Assembly: GCA_025449115.1 (NCBI GenBank)
Contig: JAHLKC010000136.1
Span: 1-64,000, forward strand
Reading direction: 5' to 3'
Source: Chytridium lagenaria
Lineage: Eukaryota > Chytridiomycota > Chytridiomycetes > Chytridiales > Chytridiaceae
Length of the DNA: 64,000 nt
How positions within the stretch are numbered: the first letter of the stretch is position 1; every line of letters begins with the position of its first letter. The notes under the pieces are model-generated. The model worked only from the letters and a program-made list of their open reading frames with translations. It searched no databases and was not told where the DNA came from. Below are positions 59,301-64,000 of this stretch, piece by piece. A program made the position numbers and the translations under genes.

Positions 59301-62140
59301 GGGTGCGACTTTACAAAATGAGGTGCATAGCTCTGGAAATTGACCGTCTGTATAAAGTGAAAACAACTTGCTGGATACTTCGCCATTGGCAAATTGAGGC
59401 CCGTCGTCGAAATAGAGAAAAAATTGTAGGTATTTTGATTTAACATGACTAATAATTATAAGTTGACGGCTTTTACTGGCAAAACTATACATTCAATCTC
59501 TAAAGCCGCATTTTTGATATGGAAGCGTTTAAAACAGGTATATGCTATGGCTACTTGTCACCTAATGTGTTGTAGACACGTCTTAGTAAGCGAATGCGTA
59601 TTCAGAAACTCAGATCAACGTATTTCTTGTCTTGGCGCAGCAGCTTCTCGGATTCCTTCAACATGGCGTTATCCATTAAGCTGTACTTGAAAAAAATTCG
59701 TTTAGTAGCTTTCAACAAGTGGTACTTACGCTGTGTCATGTCGGCATGGGGGCGGAAGCAGTTCAGGTTGTTCAATATGTTTAAAGTGTTCTAAAATTGC
59801 GACAGCTCTGAATCAACCTCTGTCGTTCTTATAGCACCTCAGTTCTCATACAAGGTAAGAGCGACTACTTGTCATGCAACCTTATAACAGTTACAGATGC
59901 CACAAAATTTTGACCGGTTTTTGAATCTCGACAATGTTACCAGAATTCTTGTGATATGTGAAGTATCTATAAGACTAGTCGAAATCGGTAATATTATTTC
60001 TTATGCCATTATATCTTTACCAATTTAACATTCATTTAGAAAGAGATCCTTCATCTGCCGGATGGAAAACTTTGCAAATATCATCGGATTTGTCTTACCT
60101 TACCATCTCTCATCTTTATCTTTTAAAGGAGAAATGGCGCAACCTTCTCAAAAAGATAATGAGATACAATAGCCTGAGTCTCAAAAAACACCAAAGGCAA
60201 TTGCTTACTCGCTTCTTTGTCTTATGGAGAAGGCGTTTCGAGTTTGAGGGTATTCAAGAGCTAACGTCAAGTCGATTTTTAAGTGCCCGAATCGCGGCGG
60301 TCTACTTTGCTGAGTGGCGCAAAGCTTTAAATCACAAGACCGTTTTAGACACGTTCGGCTTATAAGCGATATCGTTATAAGCTCCTCAAAAACATTTTTC
60401 TGAATTGGTTGAATTCCTCGAGAAATATTCGGTCGCATTCACTGAACGCCAGCTTTTACTCTACAAATAAGGCTCTGCTCAAGTCCTTTTCCTGTTGGCG
60501 GCAAGCATTGCAAGTAAGGCAAAGACCGCCGTCTCCTAGAAAAGAATTACCAAATACTGTGTTGTATCGAGTACTGGTAACATGGAAACGATTTGCTAAG
60601 GAGCAATACGGGAAATCCGAGAAAGCGGAAGAGGCATTTTTAAAGCTTAAGCGTTGTCGGTTATTCAGACGTTGGCAGTCGGCTACGAAGCGGAAAATGC
60701 AGCTTTCAGTAATGACTATTGCTGCTGAAAAAATCTACGAAAGGAGGGCATTGGCGAAATTTTTGTTGTCATGGAAGCGATCTTTTCGCGTTCTGGGTAT
60801 CATGAACTTAGTAATTTCGTTAAGGACAAAGTTGGCGATACGCACTTACTTCCACGGATGGTGTCATAGGCTGGATCGTAGGAAAACTATGTTGAAGCAA
60901 TTCGAGAATCAGAGATTGCTGCGACTCTTAATTGGTAAGCCAATGCTAATGTAAACGATATTTATTATTGCTGCGAAGTGTGGCGAGATTTCGCAAACGA
61001 CCAAAGGGAGTATCGGGGGTTGAAGTCTCAAGCTTCAACCCTTGTGCTGGTTTGTTGCATGTGTTTTTAAAATATGACTGAACGTGTAAAAGTCTCGCTT
61101 TTTTAAAAAATGGCAGGAACAGCAGCGAAGCCGCAGAAGCATACTCGCGTTTCAATTAATCCAACAAAAACGCCTGAAGTCTCGCGCTTTTGTTCATTGG
61201 AAGGATAAGAGAATGCTGCAGAAGGTTTGTTTTTTTTGTCTACTTCGCTTTCTTTTTTTTTCACCTTGTTTGAGTTTTAAAAATTCTCCAAAACTCACAA
61301 TGTCCAGGCTGCACTTCTCTATCGTAAACTATCATTGGAAGTGGGGGCTTTGACAAAATGGCGCCAGAGATATGAGGAAGCGAAATTGTATCAATTGAAG
61401 CTTAAGGTGGTAATTTTGATACACTCAAATGCTAAGTCGGAAAATAGATTTTCCTTTATTGGCAGCGATATAGTTATCTCTATGCAAAGCGCAAGCACAG
61501 TACGAAACACCATACGTTACTGGTATGGTCTTTGAAAGTAAAGAAGCTTTATGGTATATTATGGTGTTTTTTATTGTTGTTCTTTTTGACATGATTAGAA
61601 AAACATGTTTTTGCGGAAAGGTTTAGACAGCAGTCTATATTACGTAGTTCTTTACGACTATGGCATTCAGTTGCATTTGATCGTCAAAGGAGGCTGACCA
61701 AGATTACGGGATTATCTAGTATTAGCATGGTTGAGACGGAAACGAAACACATACTCTCAGGTTCATTTAACACGTTACCTGAAATGAGATCTTGTCACCT
61801 TTCAGTGGATCAATTTCTGAATTATGAAGAACTTGCCATCAATGGATCTTCAAAACGTCTCCTTTCTGAGTTCTATGATTTGTGGAAGAAACGTTTCCAA
61901 GAATCAAGATTTGAATCCGAACGAAAATTGGTAGTTCTGCCTGGATCATTGAAGCTGATTTTTTATCAGATTTTTTCGAAGGCATGGGCTGAACATCGCT
62001 TGAAAAGAAAAATTCTGTACGCCTGGATGAATGACATTCGTTCACTCCACTTTGACGGAAATGACTTCCTCCCTTCGAAAGTCTTCGAGCCAAGCTCTAG
62101 GCGTGTCTCCTTCCACCAAAACGAGTTTTTAGATCTGTAA
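56358..62140 (+). CDS. SFI1: Sfi1-like centrin-binding repeat protein
   Basis: Sfi1 is a long helical protein of the spindle pole body or centriole whose repeats each bind a centrin. ATG 56358 (or 56382) starts a non-repeat leader (ELAAKSIELVTSLISEYSA, FHRFPEASWSERYSF). From about 56830 on, many short exons encode Trp-centred Sfi1-type repeats: LLKKILWNWRRF, CFFRKWLLTSRQ, RRLVQRAFTRWK, CFQEKVFSMWLKR, RFFVLWRRRFEFE, LVTWKRFAKEQ, RLFRRWQSATKRK, FLLSWKRSFRVLG, RTYFHGWCHRLDRR and ALTKWRQRYEEAKL. The last exon (61700-62140) is less repetitive and ends with a stop at 62140. The bases between are AT-rich and introns are mostly 40-60 nt. Individual exon borders were not all solved, so the protein could be longer or have skipped exons. 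Convergent with acetoacetyl-CoA synthetase, 82 nt apart. Confidence 0.8.
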
Positions 62141-62222
62141 AAGGACATATTTTATATAGAACAATGAGGATGCAAATCAATATTTTATATCTATGGATGT
62201 TTCCAATCCGTAACTAATCTGT

Positions 62223-64000
62223 TTATCGGAGTTGATCCTTGACGGCTTCGTACAATTTTAAGGATTCTGGGTTTACCAGACTGCTCGTATTTGTGACGGT
62301 CTCGCCGTTAAGAATCTTTTTAACGGCGATTTCGACCTTCTTCCCTGTGTGAGTGTACTGCGTACGAGTAAGAACGATTCTTGTGATTTATATACATACC
62401 GGAATCTCCTCAATCGGCAAAATGATGGCAGGAACATGTCTTCATAAGTGTTAGCGTAGATAACCAATGCGAGTATACCGAGGCGATAATTGGTCCCTTA
62501 TCTTGCTGCGAATACGGGCGATTAAGTCGTCAGTAACGCTGAACCCGGCCTTTGATTTCAAAAACATAACCACACGTTCATCATTGGAATGCCTCTGGCC
62601 GACCTTTATAAAACATCAATACATCATTTGAAAAGAATGTCTCACCGCCAAGCAATCTGATACCTCGTCAAATTGCGCGACCACATTATAAAGCTCGCTA
62701 CTCCCAAATCGCACACCTCCAGGCTTCAATGTCCCATCACTGCTATTATTAAAAAATTTGCGGTCCTTAATGAGATTACCTTCGACCTAGCATGACAACG
62801 CCGTGTGTATTCGGGTTGATAAATACGAAATCACCATGATACCAGACATTCGGGTAAGTCGAAAAGTATGATCCATGGTATTTTTCTCCAGTCGGGTCGT
62901 TCCAGAAGAATACAGGCATGACGGGGAACGGCTTCACACAGACAAGATCCCCAGCAGCTCCAAGAATGGACTTTCCGTTAGAGTCCCAGGATTCTACGGC
63001 CATGCCAAGACAGCGATTCATGATTTCTCCACGGTAAACGGTTCTTCACAACTGTGGCCGGCAAAAAGCGAGATAATGTCCGTTCCACCTGTAATAGATC
63101 CAAGAAGCACGTCCTCCTTGATCTCGGAGTATACAAAGTCGAACTGTTCGGGGTACAGTGGAGAACCTGTCGAGTAAATGTGCCTCAACGAAGCAAGGGA
63201 GTGCGACTTCCTAGGATGAATTCCCATTTCCTGCATAGATGCAATGTACTTCGCCGAAGTTCCAAAAACCGTAATTTTCAGGGTATCAACCAAATCCCAA
63301 GACGTGTAGGAGTTGACTTGAATGGGCTACCATCGTATAACACAAAAGTCACGCCCAATGAAAGCCCGCTAATGAGCCATTGCCACATCATCCACGACGT
63401 TGTTGTGTAGTATAGCATAACATCATTGCGATTAAGCCCCCATGGATTTTATGCTCCTTCACATGTTGAATCAACGCTCCGCCAGCAGAGTGGACAATGC
63501 ATTTTGGCTTTCCGGTGGTTCCTGAGGAATATAGGATGAATAGAGGGTGGTCAAAAGGCAGCTGCTCGAAGACAAGAGAGTCATCTGCATGCGCGAGTCC
63601 GAGAAAAGATTGAAGAGAAACACCCTTCTCTATTTTCAAATCCATGGACGCCGATTCCACGTTCGGAATGATGATGACTTTCTGTACGTGTGAAGACCTG
63701 ATTATACGTAAGATGGGCGGCACTAAGAGTAGCAAACCTTCAGCAACCGTCTTAAGCTTATCCAGATGGCTATAAGTCTTTCCGTTATAGACGACAGCGT
63801 TGACAGAGAATAAAAACTTCGGTTCAATTTGACCGAAACGTTCCAACACAGCTGTGGGCCCAAGATCAGGCGATGCCGACGACCAGATAGCACCAATGGA
63901 AGCGACAGCTAACAAAACGATGACAGTTTTCGGCACATTAGGGAGGTACGCAGCTACCACGTCACGTTCACGCAAACCAGCCCGACGAAGGGCTGAAGCA
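62223..64000 (-). CDS. AACS: Acetoacetyl-CoA synthetase, 5' part cut by right edge
   Basis: The enzyme activates acetoacetate with ATP and CoA in the cytosol, feeding ketone-body or leucine carbon into sterol and fatty-acid synthesis. The reading enters from the right edge ([34 protein letters not shown]), which is the middle of an acyl-CoA-synthetase fold, so at least a third of the N-terminus lies outside. Visible blocks: [20 protein letters not shown] (AMP-binding P-loop), [114 protein letters not shown] and [16 protein letters not shown]. The stop is at 62223. One base is missing near 63437 (before [13 protein letters not shown]). At least five short introns are present. The SGTTGKPK motif and the AACS-type 'WMMWQWL' leave little doubt. 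Confidence 0.88.

Noticed and set aside
1..64000. Transfer RNA, ribosomal RNA, transposon, terminal repeat and CRISPR array
   Set aside because: I looked for T-loop-like motifs, long terminal repeats and evenly spaced repeats by eye and found none; a covariance-model or repeat search would be decisive.

Overview
The window is nuclear DNA from a eukaryote, most likely a zoosporic true fungus (chytrid grade). Genes are cut by short GT-AG introns (about 41-70 nt) and the gene content is fungal: a Leu5-type mitochondrial CoA carrier, a Ppg1 phosphatase, Avl9, Qcr9, and a Swi3/Rsc8 subunit. Two genes also point to cilia and centrioles: CFAP298, an axonemal assembly factor, and a long SFI1-like centrin-binding protein. 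No tRNA, rRNA, transposon or CRISPR array was seen.

Left part (1 to about 41 kb). Genes are widely spaced, fairly GC-rich and rich in low-complexity protein, separated by AT-rich, homopolymer-rich gaps. In order: an acidic unknown protein (-, cut by the left edge); a membrane protein (-); a p24 cargo receptor (+); an eIF2-alpha-kinase-like protein with an N-terminal PAS domain (-); a Yfh7/uridine-kinase-like P-loop kinase (+); an F-box/double-SPRY protein (-); a His-rich membrane protein (+); an unknown coiled-coil protein (-); a type III glutamine synthetase (-); a secreted lectin-repeat/tyrosinase fusion (-); PPG1 (-); a two-RRM protein (+); an unknown coiled-coil protein (+); and LEU5 (+).

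Right part (about 41 to 64 kb). Genes are AT-richer and tightly packed, with gaps of 12-100 nt, many tiny introns and several divergent start pairs: a WW-WW-MyTH4-RhoGAP protein (-), HSBP1 (+), carnitine acetyltransferase (+), AVL9 (-), CFAP298 (-), a PLP-homeostasis protein (+), SWI3/RSC8 (-), QCR9 (+), a candidate Mis14/NSL1 kinetochore subunit (-), a BSD-domain protein (-), SFI1 (+) and acetoacetyl-CoA synthetase (-, cut by the right edge).

Metabolic links are loose but real. The CoA carrier, carnitine acetyltransferase and acetoacetyl-CoA synthetase all handle CoA and acyl groups; glutamine synthetase assimilates ammonium. The lectin-tyrosinase probably acts on the cell surface or wall. 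Many conserved genes, mainly in the left part, contain single-base frame breaks that introns do not explain. The likeliest cause is uncorrected base errors in the assembly, so protein ends and frames there are approximate. The strongest candidates for novelty are the PAS-eIF2-kinase-like fusion, the eight-repeat lectin-tyrosinase and the ARHGAP39-like RhoGAP in a fungal setting.
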